A DNA stretch of 64,000 bases from Doryteuthis pealeii (taxonomy: Eukaryota > Mollusca > Cephalopoda > Myopsida > Loliginidae). The stretch is taken from contig CM042141.1 in the NCBI GenBank assembly GCA_023376005.1, forward strand, positions 96,386,092 to 96,450,091, read 5' to 3'. Below the pieces are notes generated by a model. That model was not told the DNA's origin. It made no database searches and saw only the letters and a program-made list of their open reading frames with translations. Of this stretch, positions 34,019 to 44,869 are shown in pieces. The position numbers and the translations under genes were made by a program. The stretch's first letter is position 1, and every line of letters starts with the position of its first letter.

Positions 34019-34454
34019 ATTCAAAAGAAGTTGTAGATTAAAAGTAAAACTGATTATTTTCAAGAAAATTAGAAACCTTAGAAATGTGTTAACATTTCAA
34101 TCAATAAGATAACATTTTATGTTTTCATTATTTCAGGAATAGAAATGAAATAAAAATTTAAGTTTAACTGATATCAGTAAATACTAATTATTGCTAATCT
34201 GTTTATTCTGTTGAACAGAATGTGTATCTATTCATGTGTCTTGTTTGTCATCTTTGTTATAAAAAGTTTATAATAAAACTTATAAATTATTAGTAATTCA
34301 AGATGTATTGGATAAACAGGTTACCACAAGACTAATGAGAATGGACCTAAAACAAAAAATGTTTTTTTAAAAAGAGAGCATGAAGTTCAACATTTTTTAT
34401 CCCAATTTATATAGAAGGAAATAAATGTTTCAGCTTCAGACTAATAATTATTTC

Positions 34455-34695
34455 TACACAATATGAATAACAAGATCATCAGGTCTGGTGGAAGAAAATA
34501 AAAACACCCTACAAGGCACAATACCAAGAGGAAGACACAAAGAAACAGACAGAAGAGGAGGTGGAAAGATAACCTCTGGGAATGGACAGGCTTGTTTTTC
34601 GCCAAATCCAAGAGTAGAGCTCACAACCGAGATAGATGGCAAGTGATTGTCAGAGTCATCAGTGGTGCCTCTACAATCCCTAAATTAGGGAGGGG
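34455..34695 (+). pseudogene. LINE C-terminal fragment, second family
   Basis: One frame reads RWKDNLWEWTGLFFAKSKSR then AHNRDRWQVIVRVIS to TAA at about 34711. This is the RW.DNI.EWTG..F......A..R..W tail typical of a jockey/RTE-like LINE ORF2. A frameshift separates it from the upstream LQGT-IPRGR block. Non-functional. Confidence 0.7.
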
Positions 34696-34794
34696 GGTAC
34701 AAGAAGTATAACACTTAACTTTTTTTGTTTAAGTTTAGTTGACTTTTGACTTCTTAGAATTAGAGTTAGATAAGATGGCATGTTTTAAAGAGAA

Positions 34795-35130
34795 GTGATT
34801 GCAGTCTAGACGGGAAATACACATGGATGCTAACGTACTGTTTTGAACGAAATGGCAGCTATATGCCCAGTTACACCCCATTACCCAAATCATCCAAGAA
34901 AGATGAAGAAGACACGCTGTGAACTGCTGGAGAAGTAAGGACAAGCTCATAAGTGATATTCTCCAGTAGACTCCTCCTCCTAGACATGGACACACCAGTG
35001 TTGGCCAACCATTAGCTCTATGTGGACAGGATGCTGTGCTGCGGATTTGCCAAGAATGATGACCAATAGGAATGGGTTGTGAGAGAGAGCGTCAAGGGGA
35101 TCCGACCTAATGATGATAAACTGGAATAGT
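34795..35130 (+). pseudogene. LINE (RTE-like) C-terminal fragment
   Basis: Frame-shifted pieces resemble the family tail: CWRSKDKLISDIL, then TPPPRHGHTSVGQP, then a degraded LCADTGC block and RESVKGIRPNDDKLE. Several stops. Same family as 31380, 31965 and 50685. Confidence 0.7.
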
Positions 35131-35134
35131 GACT

Positions 35135-35765
35135 CAGCTGAGCAAGTTGTTTGGTATTGTTTTTAGAGGTAAAAATAATCACATAAAAGAATTCTACAAA
35201 ATAATCTAATTTTAAAGATTCTTTTTAAAGGTAAAATAATTATATGACTTATATATCATTAAAACAAAAAATAAAAATGAAAGTTAAAACAAAAAATAAA
35301 AATGAAACTTAAAACAATATGTAGGGGTGACAAGACTTTCAGACCACCCTGTATATAAGAAAAATTTAGGCGACTACTTAGTATTCAGAGTCCAACTCAA
35401 ATTACAAAGATATTTATACAAGCAGCTATGGAATGTTAAAAGGGCACTCTTAAACAATTGTTAATATTAGATTTTTTTTTTCATATAAAGAGTATTAAAT
35501 AAGAAAGGAATGTCCCAAATGTACTTTAAGCCTTTAACTTTATATGTGACACCCATTCATAATCATATGATTTATCAAATGACTATAAGTTCATTATTTA
35601 ACTTTTCATAAACTCATTAAAGAACATTACAGAAAAATGTCATTGGAATTTAGTTTAATAATTTCATAATTCTTAGCTGGGAATAAATTTTTAAAATAAA
35701 AGAAAGAGTTTAATAAGTACATTTAATATCCATTATGATATTATATTATATTTTTATTGAAGCAG
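35135..35765. other. AT-rich stretch, nothing recognised
   Basis: Short direct repeat AAAACAAAAAATAAAAATGA twice at 35264-35305. No gene. Confidence 0.5.
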
Positions 35766-35767
35766 GC

Positions 35768-35889
35768 ATATCTGTTGCCTCTGCAAAGACTTATGCCCAG
35801 ACATTTTCTAGTGAGGAGATTGCAAGGTCTAGCTTGCATATGCTAGACTGTGCAATGCTTAAGGAACTGGGCATCAAAAACTATCGGTG
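35768..35889 (+). pseudogene. SAM-like domain fragment, probably Gag N-terminus
   Basis: After ...GAAGCAG one frame reads 40 codons with the pattern KTYAQTFSSEEIARSSLHML and ending LKELGIKNYR before TGA. The Y...F...EI...L..L....L.ELGI spacing is that of a SAM-type helical bundle, which some Ty3/Gypsy polyproteins carry at the Gag start. It sits directly against the integrase region, so capsid, protease and RT are deleted between. A host SAM-domain exon is the alternative. Confidence 0.45.
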
Positions 35890-37260
35890 ACCCGTCAGGC
35901 AATGACAAATTGTAGGGATAGCAACACTGTCATATCACCTGACCACATTCGTGCATCGGGCCAGAATGATCTGCATTACACATCACTGTTCAGGACAATT
36001 GAACAAGAATTCCCTTCTACACGTTTTCAGGTTGAACCGGGAATCCGCCATTTCTGGGAGGTACATCACAGACTCACCACAGACAGAGGCTTAGCACTGA
36101 TGGACGGAAGAATTGTGGTACCTAAGACCCTACAAGGGAGAGTGCTACATTGCCTACATTCAGCTCACCAAGGTGTAGACGGCATGAAAGCTCGCGCAAA
36201 TGATTCAGTATATTGGCCTGGTATGAACGCATCCATACGCAATTTCAGAAATAATTGCATAGTGTGCACCAGCATCGCCCCATCCCAATCCGTGAGCCAA
36301 TCACATTAACGCCAACTCCATATTGGTCCTTCCAACAAATAGTAATGGATATATTTTATGTTGGGCATATTGCATACCTTGTTTGCAGAGACCGATTCAC
36401 AGGCTGGATCATTTTATATCACCTAAAACCTGGTCTTACCACCTATCCAAAATTAGTATCCATTTATCGGAAACTCTTCCATACTTACTGAAGAGCTGAG
36501 TAGTGATAGTGGCTCACCTTTCAATCCTGAACAATTTCAGCAGTTTCTCAAGTCATGGTGCGTAAAAAACAGAAAATCATCAGCAGCATACCCTCAATCC
36601 AATGGCCGAGCCGAGCAGAACTCGCTGTCAAAACTGCCAAAAGGATAATCCATGGAAACACAGGCCCTCAGGGTTCACTAGACAATGATAGAGTTGCCCA
36701 AGCAATCCTCCAATACCCCCATTCAAGGCATCAGTCTATCCCCTGCACAGTTGCTGCTGCACTGCCGCCCCGGGATTCGATCACGTTGAGACCTATCCTC
36801 TACAAACCACATCCTGAATGGATAGCCACGGCACCACATTGAGAGGAGAGCATTCGTCAACAGAACGCCCTTCTGACAGAAAGATACCACAGGCACACAC
36901 ACAATCTTGGGCTGCTACAGAGTGGCGAACAAGTAGCCATCCAGAACCAATCAAACTGCCTGTGGACGACTACAGGCACCATCATAGAAGTACTCCCACA
37001 TCGGCAATACCGGGTCAGAGTCAACGGATTGGGTAGGATCACACTCAGAAACTGCCGCTTCCTGAAAAAGCTGATCACAAAACCCAAACCCACACCAATG
37101 CCTCATGCTATGCTTGATCCCATTGGTTCCAAATCTAACACCCCACACTTCAACACAAGGCACCTGGCCTCATCCAATGTCATTCCGCCCCCTAAGCCAA
37201 TGCCGACGAAAATACCCCGTGCATTGTCAAGATTGCTCCCATGTAATAGACCTGGCTGAA
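35887..37260 (+). pseudogene. Ty3/Gypsy integrase region, broken by frameshifts
   Basis: In order: pre-integrase block with FWEVHHRLTTDRGLALMDGR; the HHCC zinc-binding module (about 36145-36275: VLHCLHSAHQG, YWPGMN, C..C); the catalytic core start in another frame (36310-36460, MDIFYVGHIAYLVCRDRFTG); a core end motif AAYPQSNGRAEQ (about 36580-36620) with the catalytic Glu; and a C-terminal block YRVRVNGLGRITLRNCRFLK (about 37005-37070). At least four frame changes make it inactive. Family role: insertion of the retrotransposon DNA into chromosomes. Confidence 0.85.
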
Positions 37261-37301
37261 AGGAACTAATTTCCCCTCAAAGCCCAATATGCTCGCGCAA
37301 T

Positions 37302-37324
37302 GGGAGGGGGGGACGAAGGGGAGA
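37302..37324 (+). other. Polypurine tract of the Gypsy element
   Basis: GGGAGGGGGGGACGAAGGGG-AGA directly precedes the LTR, the site of plus-strand priming. Confidence 0.75.
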
Positions 37325-37615
37325 TGTAGAATAATCATACTAGTTCCAATTACCGTCAAATTGGTAAGACAAGGCAGCAAGTAGTCGTAACTGAATACGA
37401 ACCTATCTTGTTGCAATACCACTGCAAAATGCCAGGTTATTTATGAAGCCCCCAAACATCATAGAAACCAAGCAGCCAATCAGGACTCAGAGAATGGAAT
37501 CACCCAAATGCAAGAATTCTTGATTTCAATAAGTACCAAATGTCTTGACACTGGTTCAGTTGTGCTTAGCTAGTTGCTGTTGTTCAAACCAACAATACAC
37601 TGACTCACTTCAACA
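37325..37615 (+). mobile_element. 3' LTR of the Gypsy remnant (291 bp)
   Basis: Starts TGTAGAATAATCATAC after the polypurine tract and ends CACTTCAACA (TG...CA). Contains AGCAGCCAATCAGGACTCAG and TATTTATGAAGC. No 5' LTR is present, so the element is 5'-deleted. Confidence 0.85.
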
Positions 37616-37779
37616 GATAACAATTTGAATGTCAGTGTTGACAGAGTTTCTAATGTAATCTTGGTTTTAGACTTCTAGAAGATTTATTGGTTGTCACACT
37701 TCAAATGTGATTACCATATCTAACGAGTGAAAGTATATGCATACAATTTGTTCTTTGATATTGAGAAAATTACATACAA

Positions 37780-38062
37780 TATGGAGGTGTGTGGTGTAAT
37801 AGTTAGAGTCATGGGAAATTAACTCATCAACTTGAGTTTAGATCCTGGACAAGGCTGTTTACATTTCACGTAGCGCTAATACCCTTGGGAAAGATATGCA
37901 TCCAACTAATCCCCCTTCAGCTATGGGCAGTTTGGGCTATTAAACCATGGCTAGGTAAACAGTCTATGAGAAGGAAAACTCTGAATTCAAACCTATTAAA
38001 CTCCATTTAAAAAATTGACCTTGAGTGACAACCTGCTTGTGCGGAGTGGTTGGTAAACATGT
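37780..38062 (+). mobile_element. SINE-A copy, near full length
   Basis: GGAGGTGTGTGGTGTAATAG head, AGTTTAGATCCTGGACAAGG box B region, 3' end GCGGAGTGGTTGGTAAACAT. Confidence 0.9.
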
Positions 38063-38409
38063 ATAATATCAAATCTTTTTAGTGCATAAAATGCACTGAA
38101 AAACTAATTTATACAGAAAAAATGTAAATTAGCAGATAATATGTAGTCAAGCCCCCACTCCTCAAAATCCAATTATAGCATTTGTATATCTATGATATAC
38201 TAACACTGAACAAAATGGTAGGAAAGATAAAAACTCAGTTAAACATACAAGAACATTTACTATTTTATATGCATGATATATACATACAGGTAGTATTACA
38301 AGGAAAGAATACACAAATGGGTCATATGGTAAAATTATACACATATTGTTCAATCAATAAGCAGTATGTAAAAGAAGTAGAAAATAGAAAAAGGCTTTCT
38401 CTGAATATT

Positions 38410-38578
38410 TGAGATGAGGCTTGATGATTAGTATTATCTGCGTTATTCGGACTATTGTCCCCATCTTCATTGTTATTTGTACAACATTTCGGACAATATG
38501 CCCTCCGGCCTTCTTCAGGTATTTCTTGTCAGAGTCGGGAACCTTCTTGTCATAATCGGGAGCCATCACGGCTTACTT
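38410..38578 (-). repeat. Foldback-related repeat, second copy
   Basis: On the minus strand: GACAAGAAGGTTCCCGACTC, CTGAAGAAGGCCGGAGGGCA, CCGAAATGTTGTACAAATAA, GGGGACAATAGTCCGAATAA, all shared with 25393-25632. The second arm is lacking. Confidence 0.65.
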
Positions 38579-38584
38579 GTATAG

Positions 38585-38800
38585 ATAATATATATTAAGA
38601 AAATTTAGCAATGAAAGATGAGAGTGATGGAAGAGTAAGTTTCAGTTGTTCTATTTTTTTTATTATACCCCACTCTGTTTCAAATCTTTTTATCTGCATT
38701 CTTATTCAGTTTCATTAGCCTTTCTAATTTGATATAATATTAAAACTTAAATACTTGTATCCGGAGGGTGCATATATTTCCTAATACAAATAATAGGCCA
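38585..38800 (+). repeat. Dispersed repeat G, copy 2
   Basis: TTCTTATTCAGTTTCATTAG and CTTAAATACTTGTATCCGGA match 21375-21500. The longest copy of the three. Confidence 0.6.
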
Positions 38801-39009
38801 AGTTTGATATTTTAGTGAAGATATCAATTCAGCATTGTTAACATCTGTTATATTGGCAATCCAACTGCTGGTTATACATTGTGAAACACCTGCTGGCTGC
38901 TAGCATGTAGTGTTATCTGTGCAGCAAGCACTGATTGTACAAAATTTCATTTCTAATTGTATTGATTATAAATGAAAATGACAAATAACAATTTAAGGTT
39001 AAGGTTAAT

Positions 39010-39175
39010 GTGGCGAGAGAAATAACACATGTGGTAGCTGAAAGCATGCACAAATATATCCGAGGTGGAGTGTAGCAGCTGATTAGAAAGATTGAACTCG
39101 CATCCTCCTGATTGTGAGTCATGGCTTGACGTCGGACTACCTCGTTTGCATGCATGCAAATTACTACACTGTGCG
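39010..39175 (-). mobile_element. tRNA-like repeat head, unclassified SINE
   Basis: On the minus strand GAGGTAGTCCGACGTCAAGC is box A-like and GGATGCGAGTTCAATCTTTC box B-like, with CATGACTCACAATCAGGAGG as an anticodon-arm-like block. Confidence 0.4.
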
Positions 39176-39620
39176 ATTGACCCGAATGTGGGATTTTAGT
39201 CAGGGCAGTGAATGATTATTTAAGACATGCCTTAACACACCGGGACAGTTGCGTTCTGATCTTGCTAAACGAGGGCACTGACATACGATGAGGGAGAAGA
39301 GGCAAGTGATTTTTGGGAGAAGGACTGCTAGAAAAGATTGTTGCAAGCGGCTAGGACTTGGTCAGGGGACTTTGGTAGCTGGGAGAATGTCTCTTTTTGA
39401 TGCAAAGATCTGGCTGTCCAACCTGACGGATTTTCTGTTCATTTATTATAGTTAAACTTTAAACTTAACTTTTTGAAAATCAATTGAAAATACATTTTCC
39501 TGAGGCTCAAAAAAAAAAAAATGATTGCAGGAGGAGTTAGTGCTGGACTTATCTATAAGCTAAATAAGCTATAACTTAGGACCACACGCCAAGGTGTCAT
39601 TCTTTTTAAATAAAGTTTTT
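39176..39620. other. GC-richer unclassified block
   Basis: Contains GATTGACCCGAATGTGGGAT and GGTCAGGGGACTTTGGTAGC, then an A13 run and AATAAA at about 39608. Possibly a retroelement end; no proof. Confidence 0.35.
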
Positions 39621-39649
39621 ATTTCATCATTAGTCTTTATTATTTAACA

Positions 39650-40020
39650 CTAATTCATCAAAATTAATATATAGTGATAACTTGATTTAGGAGTGCCCCA
39701 ACTTATGAGTATTCTGAGTTACGAGCTGTCACTTGGTAAATTTTTTGCTTTGTATTGAGAGCTAAAATTTGAGCTATAAGCGAGTTTCAGATACACTTAT
39801 GTTAATAAGTTCACTAAAAATATCTAAGTTTCCAAATTTGTTATGCCTAAAAATATCATGAAAATAAATATTAAAATATATTACAGCACATAATTCATTA
39901 CATTCTATTATATTATGTTTTTATATAATACAGTGCTATTTTTCTTTATTTAAAAAAACCTAACAAAAAAAATAGTGTGTTTGGTGGGGGAGGGGGGCTG
40001 GAATGGATTAATGGCATTTC
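39650..40020 (-). repeat. MITE-3-related sequence
   Basis: GAGCTGTCACTTGGTAAATT, GTTAATAAGTTCACTAAAAA and CATAATTCATTACATTCTAT are shared with 58955-59307 in opposite order. Ends are degraded. Confidence 0.55.
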
Positions 40021-40289
40021 AATTTATTTCAATAGGGAAAATTGATTTGATATATGAGGAAATTAAGTTAGCCAAAATAATCAAAATCTTAAAATATTCT
40101 TAATAATTTTAAAAATATCAAATATTCATTAGGAGTTCTGTTCATTGCCCCGTAACGTTATCATTATCCCAGATCTTATTACCACACTATTTTAATGGCA
40201 TGTTAACCAGGGTTATTTTACACCTAGAGGTTAAGGAATTGCATTCATTTTACATTTACATTTTTTGAGTAGTTGTTTAAGATTTTTTT

Positions 40290-41150
40290 GCACACAGTTC
40301 CATATCAAGTATTTCCATCTAATACATATATTTTGCTGTTGTAGGGTTTCAATAATTACTATCTAATATAAATAATTATATGGTTTCAAGTAATTATTTC
40401 TATTTCATAATCATTTGTTTGTACACAGTCATATGGTTTCAAGTAACTCATAATAATCCTTACTTACATTAATTATGTCATAAGAGACATGCAAATAAAT
40501 ATATTTCTATCAATTTGGTTTGGTTTATTAACAGCGTATAAACTCCTTATGGGTTATTAAATACCAACATTCAATTCATTTGTAAAGATTTGTTTGCAAT
40601 CATAACTATTTTCAATGTTTCATTTCTTTTTTAAATTTTTTATTTATTTGTCTATAATTTTGTTTGCACACAGTTATATAACTAGTATCTCAGTCAGTAT
40701 AGTGTCCGCCTAGGAACCACAAGGTTCCTGGTTCAATACCGTCCCTCGCCAAGTCACCGTATTAGTAGCACAGGCATCTGTGCAGTAAAGTGAAGAGCTG
40801 ATGGTAGGTATGGAGCTCCACCTTAGACACAAAAACAATCACCTTGGTCTAGCGCTAGTGAAAAGGAGATAGACTCCCTCGATGTCTGGCTGATACCGAC
40901 TTTAGACCCCCCCCCCCCGACAACTTTACTTATTTTACTTATTCCTATTTAATACAAATAATTATATGGTTTCAAGTACTTATTTCAATTTAATATTAAT
41001 CATTTGTTTGCAAATAGTTATACGGTTTCAATTAACTAATAATAATCCTTAATAAAAAAAATTATAGCTTCAAGTAACTATTCTTAATTCAAACAATTTG
41101 CACACAGTTATATGGCATGAAGTATTCCTATCAAATACAAATCATTTTTA
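40290..41150 (-). repeat. Minisatellite tail of SINE-C, about 55-bp units
   Basis: Repeating TATATGGTTTCAAGTAATTA, TTTCTATTTCATAATC and ATTTGTTTGTACACAG blocks lead into the SINE-C body at 41152. A SINE-B splits the array. Confidence 0.65.
40680..40930 (+). mobile_element. SINE-B copy nested in the array
   Basis: ATCTCAGTCAGTATAGTGTC head, CTGGTTCAATACCGTCCCTC box B, body GATAGACTCCCTCGATGTCT, and a 12-C run near the 3' end. Confidence 0.85.
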
Positions 41151-41151
41151 A

Positions 41152-41395
41152 ATAGATCTATTTGACCCATAGATGGGGTTCCAACATGTATCAGTACACT
41201 AGGTCAGAGTGCTCCTGGTAGTAATGGCAACGAAGGGGTACTCCACACACACACCAAGAATGAAGACTCACCCTCAGATGTAGTTTAGTGTCATACCCAG
41301 GATGCCCCATTTAGGAGGTGGGGTCTTACCCCTCTGTAGGGGATACAGTTACCATAGTCTAACACCACCACCTCCATCAATGGGGCAGAAAATAA
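41152..41395 (-). mobile_element. SINE-C copy, shortened
   Basis: TTGACCCATAGATGGGGTTC to GGGGATACAGTTACCATAGT. The central part (the CGCCTTCTAG block) is missing. Confidence 0.8.
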
Positions 41396-41542
41396 ACTGA
41401 TTTATCAAAAAGAACTGACAAGAAATATTGATACATAATGCAGATTGCAAATATAGTTTGATATAATGGAAAAGAATCATGCTAAAACTGAAGACAGATC
41501 AACACACACATACACGCAAATACACGGTCTTTCTATCTATAG

Positions 41543-41584
41543 CTCTGCTGATGAGGCCTAATAGGCCGAAATGTACATACAGAG
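41543..41584 (+). ncRNA. Candidate hammerhead ribozyme, type I, minimal stem III
   Basis: The order fits the hammerhead core exactly. Stem I 5' strand CTCTG (41543-41547); CTGATGA (41548-41554); stem II GGCC-TAATA-GGCC (41555-41567); GAAA (41568-41571); stem III ATG-TA-CAT, using the last A of GAAA (41571-41578); A at 41579 as the nucleotide before the cleavage point; stem I 3' strand CAGAG (41580-41584), fully complementary to CTCTG. A very short stem III is known for hammerheads in Penelope-like retroelements. No such coding sequence is seen beside it. Self-cleavage would fall after 41579. The stem I-stem II tertiary contacts cannot be judged by eye. Confidence 0.65.
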
Positions 41585-41633
41585 ATTGATTTTTCTCGAT
41601 TTGTTTCGCCTTACATTTAATAGGTATGCCCGC

Positions 41634-41660
41634 CTAATTAATTAATTAATTAATTATTAA
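41634..41660. repeat. (TAAT)n microsatellite
   Basis: About 6 TAAT units. Confidence 0.9.
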
Positions 41661-41766
41661 TTAGTTAACTTTCAAAATTAGGTACGACTTCAATTAAGCA
41701 CATATTCTCCCAAAAATTGTCGGCTAAAAAAAGCCATATCATAAACACATCGCTTGTGTATCTACT

Positions 41767-41769
<3 letters not shown>

Positions 41770-41811
<42 letters not shown>
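41770..41811. repeat. (TA)n microsatellite
   Basis: About 20 TA units. The preceding sequence TTGTCGGCTAAAAAAAGCCA parallels 31690-31748. Confidence 0.95.
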
Positions 41812-41816
<5 letters not shown>

Positions 41817-41904
41817 AATCTTTTTTTTTAACTTTAAAAAAAATTATTTTTAAATAATCCATGCCATCTGAGTGGGGAGGTAGGAAAGAGTAGGTATTAT
41901 CCAA

Positions 41905-42045
41905 CCCTTTTGTCACTGGTAGGATGTGACATAAGGTTGCAAGTATGGAGCATCCAGCATGGATTAAACTCACTATTCAGTAGTAATGGATCTGCAAGAC
42001 TACCTTGATAATCATTAGACCATGATGAGACACCCAGTGAGGTAG
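41905..42045 (-). mobile_element. SINE-D copy
   Basis: GTAGGATGTGACATAAGGTT 3' end, AGCATCCAGCATGGATTAAA, inverted head ATAATCATTAGACCATGATG. Confidence 0.7.
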
Positions 42046-42117
42046 GAAAAAGTATAATGCTTAAAAAATCTAATTCTTAATTCTTTGAGCCCAGTACACC
42101 TATGGTACTTTTATTTT

Positions 42118-42203
42118 TCCTGTTGTGGTGTAATGGTTAGCAAGCTAGTCTTGCAGATCCATTATTACTGAAAGCGAGTTGAATCCTTGATAGATGCCCC
42201 ATT
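42118..42203 (+). mobile_element. SINE-D head copy
   Basis: GTGGTGTAATGGTTAGCAAG, GAGTTGAATCCTTGATAGAT, then GCCCC. Faces the preceding copy, an inverted pair. Confidence 0.75.
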
Positions 42204-42412
42204 AAAAATTAAAAAAATAAAAACATGTAAAAAAGACTTTGTGTTAATCTGGTCTGGTGGGAGGTCAGGAAATTTTTTTTTTCTTTCCAAACCATAGCAC
42301 TAGTTTACCAATTCAGCGAATATACTCAAATGGCAGAGAGTAAATTTAGGTAAAGGAGCTCAGAGCTCAAAAGGTTGAAATAAACTAAGTTCAATATAAA
42401 ATGTTAACTTAC

Positions 42413-43696
42413 CTTCCGTAAAGATGTCCATGATGAAGGTCTTGCTGGTACATCCACATTTCTTTTTTGATCTTTCCTTTTCGGTCTCATTTGACAATTC
42501 TGAATTGGTACAATAGTGTCCAATGATCGAGGTTCTTCTCTTGGAGCAGTTTCTGGTAGTTTGACCACCAGATTATAAGATTCAGAGCTTTGGCAAGTAG
42601 GACTCTGGCCAGGCCCTGTTGCACTATTTGCCCATTCTACCAGATCTTCAAAACTTACCGAATTTGATCCACTCTCTTCAAGCCATTCCTCTAATATGGC
42701 ACAACCCTTTAGCGTGTCTTCCTCGGATTTTGTCTTAGCTAGTTTATCCTTATTTGTTTTTCCTGAAGAAGCGATAGGCAATTCCTGTTTTTGCTCTTTT
42801 TTGTCCTTTCGGTATGGATCAAAATCATCCAAAGTGAGATATTCCTTATCATGAGAAAAGTCAATCAGGTTGACAGAGATAGCATCTGTATGATCCGGAG
42901 TGGATGGTGTGGCAGGCTTTTCAGATTTTTCTTGAGTCAATGTGGGCAAGATAGGTGCCGTCTGCTGGGGGGTGACTGTTGTTGGAGAGTGGACAGATAT
43001 ATCATCGAGATCATTCAGACTGGCAGGACGTGTAAGTATCAAGCTTGAAGGTACTTTATCCATGTTTAGTGACGATTGCTGCTTCAAGGAAAACTGGGAC
43101 TTATATTGATTAGATTTCAATGTGTGCTGAGCTAGAGACGGGTACTGAAAGGGTGCAAATGTCCGAATGGTTTGATTGTGCACACCACGTTGGTGCAAAG
43201 GTTGGCTGAAATAGGAAGAATTTGAAAAAGTTAAGACTTGAGGAGGATTGTAGAGATTTGTCGCAGACCCACTCTGACTGGTAAAGTCCAAGCTAGTAGG
43301 TGGGGGGGTCTCAGACTGAAGCTCTCTAAATGCCCCACTAATGTCAGGGTAGATTTTACTTGTAGCAGTCAAGTCTTCCATTGAATTACTCAGACCCTTC
43401 TTAAGTCCAGCAGACCCATGATGCAGAAAGGTCCAATCCAGACCTTCAAGATCAGAACTGTATTCTGTAGAGTTAACAGATTTGGATTCCCCCAAAGAGA
43501 TCAGAGGAGAATCGGTAAATAAGTTCCAGTCATCATCGAGTATTTTCGATGGTATTGCTTGTGGCTCAGTGGTGATGCACATTCCATTCTTGTCCTCCGA
43601 CTTCTGTGAAGAACCCATTGTGAACACCTTGCGTTCTTTTCGGTCTCTAACCCTGGATGGAGCTGGAGGTGGTGGATTGATAGAAAATGAAGCCAT
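42413..43696 (-). CDS. First coding exon (428 codons) of an unidentified protein, possible endocytic adaptor or class II PI3K N-terminus
   Basis: An open frame from ATG at 43696 (context CAGAATGGC, A at -3 and G at +4) runs 428 codons to a consensus donor (AAG then GTAAGT at 42412-42407), phase 0; TAA follows in the intron. The protein is low-complexity: Pro-rich start MASFSINPPPPAPSR, Ser/Thr/Gln-rich middle, basic end (KRKDQKRNVDVPARPSSW). No folded domain is seen. Short motifs recall clathrin/AP2 ligands: DDDWNLFTD (WxxF), PLISLGE and NLIDFS (clathrin-box-like), LDDFDPY (DPF-like). Large disordered first coding exons with such motifs occur in class II PI3-kinases and endocytic adaptors, but this link is inference. 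Downstream exons were not found at lower coordinates. Its codon use and GC clearly differ from the surrounding AT-rich repeats. Confidence 0.9.
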
Positions 43697-43849
43697 TCTG
43701 ATATGTCAAATTATGTAAGAGAACACAGACAATTTACAAATTAACGATGATTACTTCCTTGTCCCTTTAAAATTACATTCTGAACAGCCAAAATGCCTCA
43801 GGAAAAGTATTGCCAATCCAACCACTTTCTTGATAAGGGTTCTTTCATC
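43697..43849 (-). other. 5' UTR part of the same exon, with splice acceptor and a uORF
   Basis: The acceptor CTTTCTTTCTTTTTTAG ends at 43850, so an upstream non-coding exon must exist at higher coordinates. An ATG at 43848 opens a 16-codon upstream ORF ending TGA near 43798, before the main start. This could lower translation. TTGTAAATTGTCTGTGTTCT separates it from the main ATG. Confidence 0.7.
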
Positions 43850-44072
43850 CTAAAAAAGAAAGAAAGAAAAAAGGATTTATATATATATCACTTCAATGAA
43901 ATAAAATAAAATTACACCTGCTGCTTTTATTTTGATCAATAAAACTAATAAAGTATGCACGCAAATGTCACTGAATACTTTTTGTACAGCCATTATTCTT
44001 CATGCTTAATATTTATTTTAACTGCTAAATAATATGCATCATCTATCCAATTGCTTATTTAATATATACATA

Positions 44073-44345
44073 CACACACATATTGACTCAACCTCGGTCA
44101 CAAGCAGGATGTGACACAAGATCAATATGTTAAGCACATCTGGTTGGAATTTGGAGTTTTACATCTCCTAAACTGGTTGCCTTGCCAAAGCTAAAGAACC
44201 TAGTCGGTCCTACTATTTACCTATAGCTGGAGGGAACAGATGGATTCATGCCTTTATCAAGGGCATTAGTGCAAAGTGAAACACAATCAGCTTAATCCAG
44301 GATTTGAACTCAGGTCGTCGATTCCATTTCATACAATGATAGCAC
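44073..44345 (-). mobile_element. SINE-A copy, diverged
   Basis: ACAAGCAGGATGTGACACAA, ACTGGTTGCCTTGCCAAAGC, GATTTGAACTCAGGTCGTCG. The head is degraded. Confidence 0.8.
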
Positions 44346-44451
44346 TAAGTGTAGGTTCTTAATTACAGCCATCTTTAAAATACTTATTTAATACATAGCC
44401 ATCTTTAAAAGATGATTAATTAATAACTGATCATTGGCAATAATTACACAT

Positions 44452-44660
44452 TAGATGGGACCCTAACAAGTACTATGACTCCAGGTGAGAGTAGACCTGG
44501 AAATAAAGCTAATGAAGGGGTGCTCCACACTCCCTATATTTCCATAAGTGGAGCTTTACCACAGAATACAGGACAAACCCAGGGCATCCTTATTGTGGGG
44601 GACTTACTACACTGCATGGGATACAGACAGTATATTCTAAGTCCTGCCAACAGAGTGGTA
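44452..44660 (-). mobile_element. SINE-C copy, partial
   Basis: TTAGATGGGACCCTAACAAG, GGGGTGCTCCACACTCCCTA and GGGATACAGACAGTATATTC, with internal loss. Confidence 0.75.
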
Positions 44661-44869
44661 AACAATATGAGGAATATAAGTGTCTGTTAGAGATTGAGGC
44701 AGAGGTGTGACTTACAATGGTGTATAATTTCTGAGTGTTATAACTGAATTATACTTAAATGTTTACAAATAATACTTCACAAAATTCATATCACTAGTAA
44801 GATTTTAAATTTTTTTCAAAATTTCAACTCAGCTCTAATAGTAAATATGAAATAAGGACTCTCTATTGA

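Noticed and set aside
36857..37422. Minus-strand ORFs of 70-78 codons
   Set aside because: They are shadows of the Gypsy integrase C-terminal region and LTR on the + strand.
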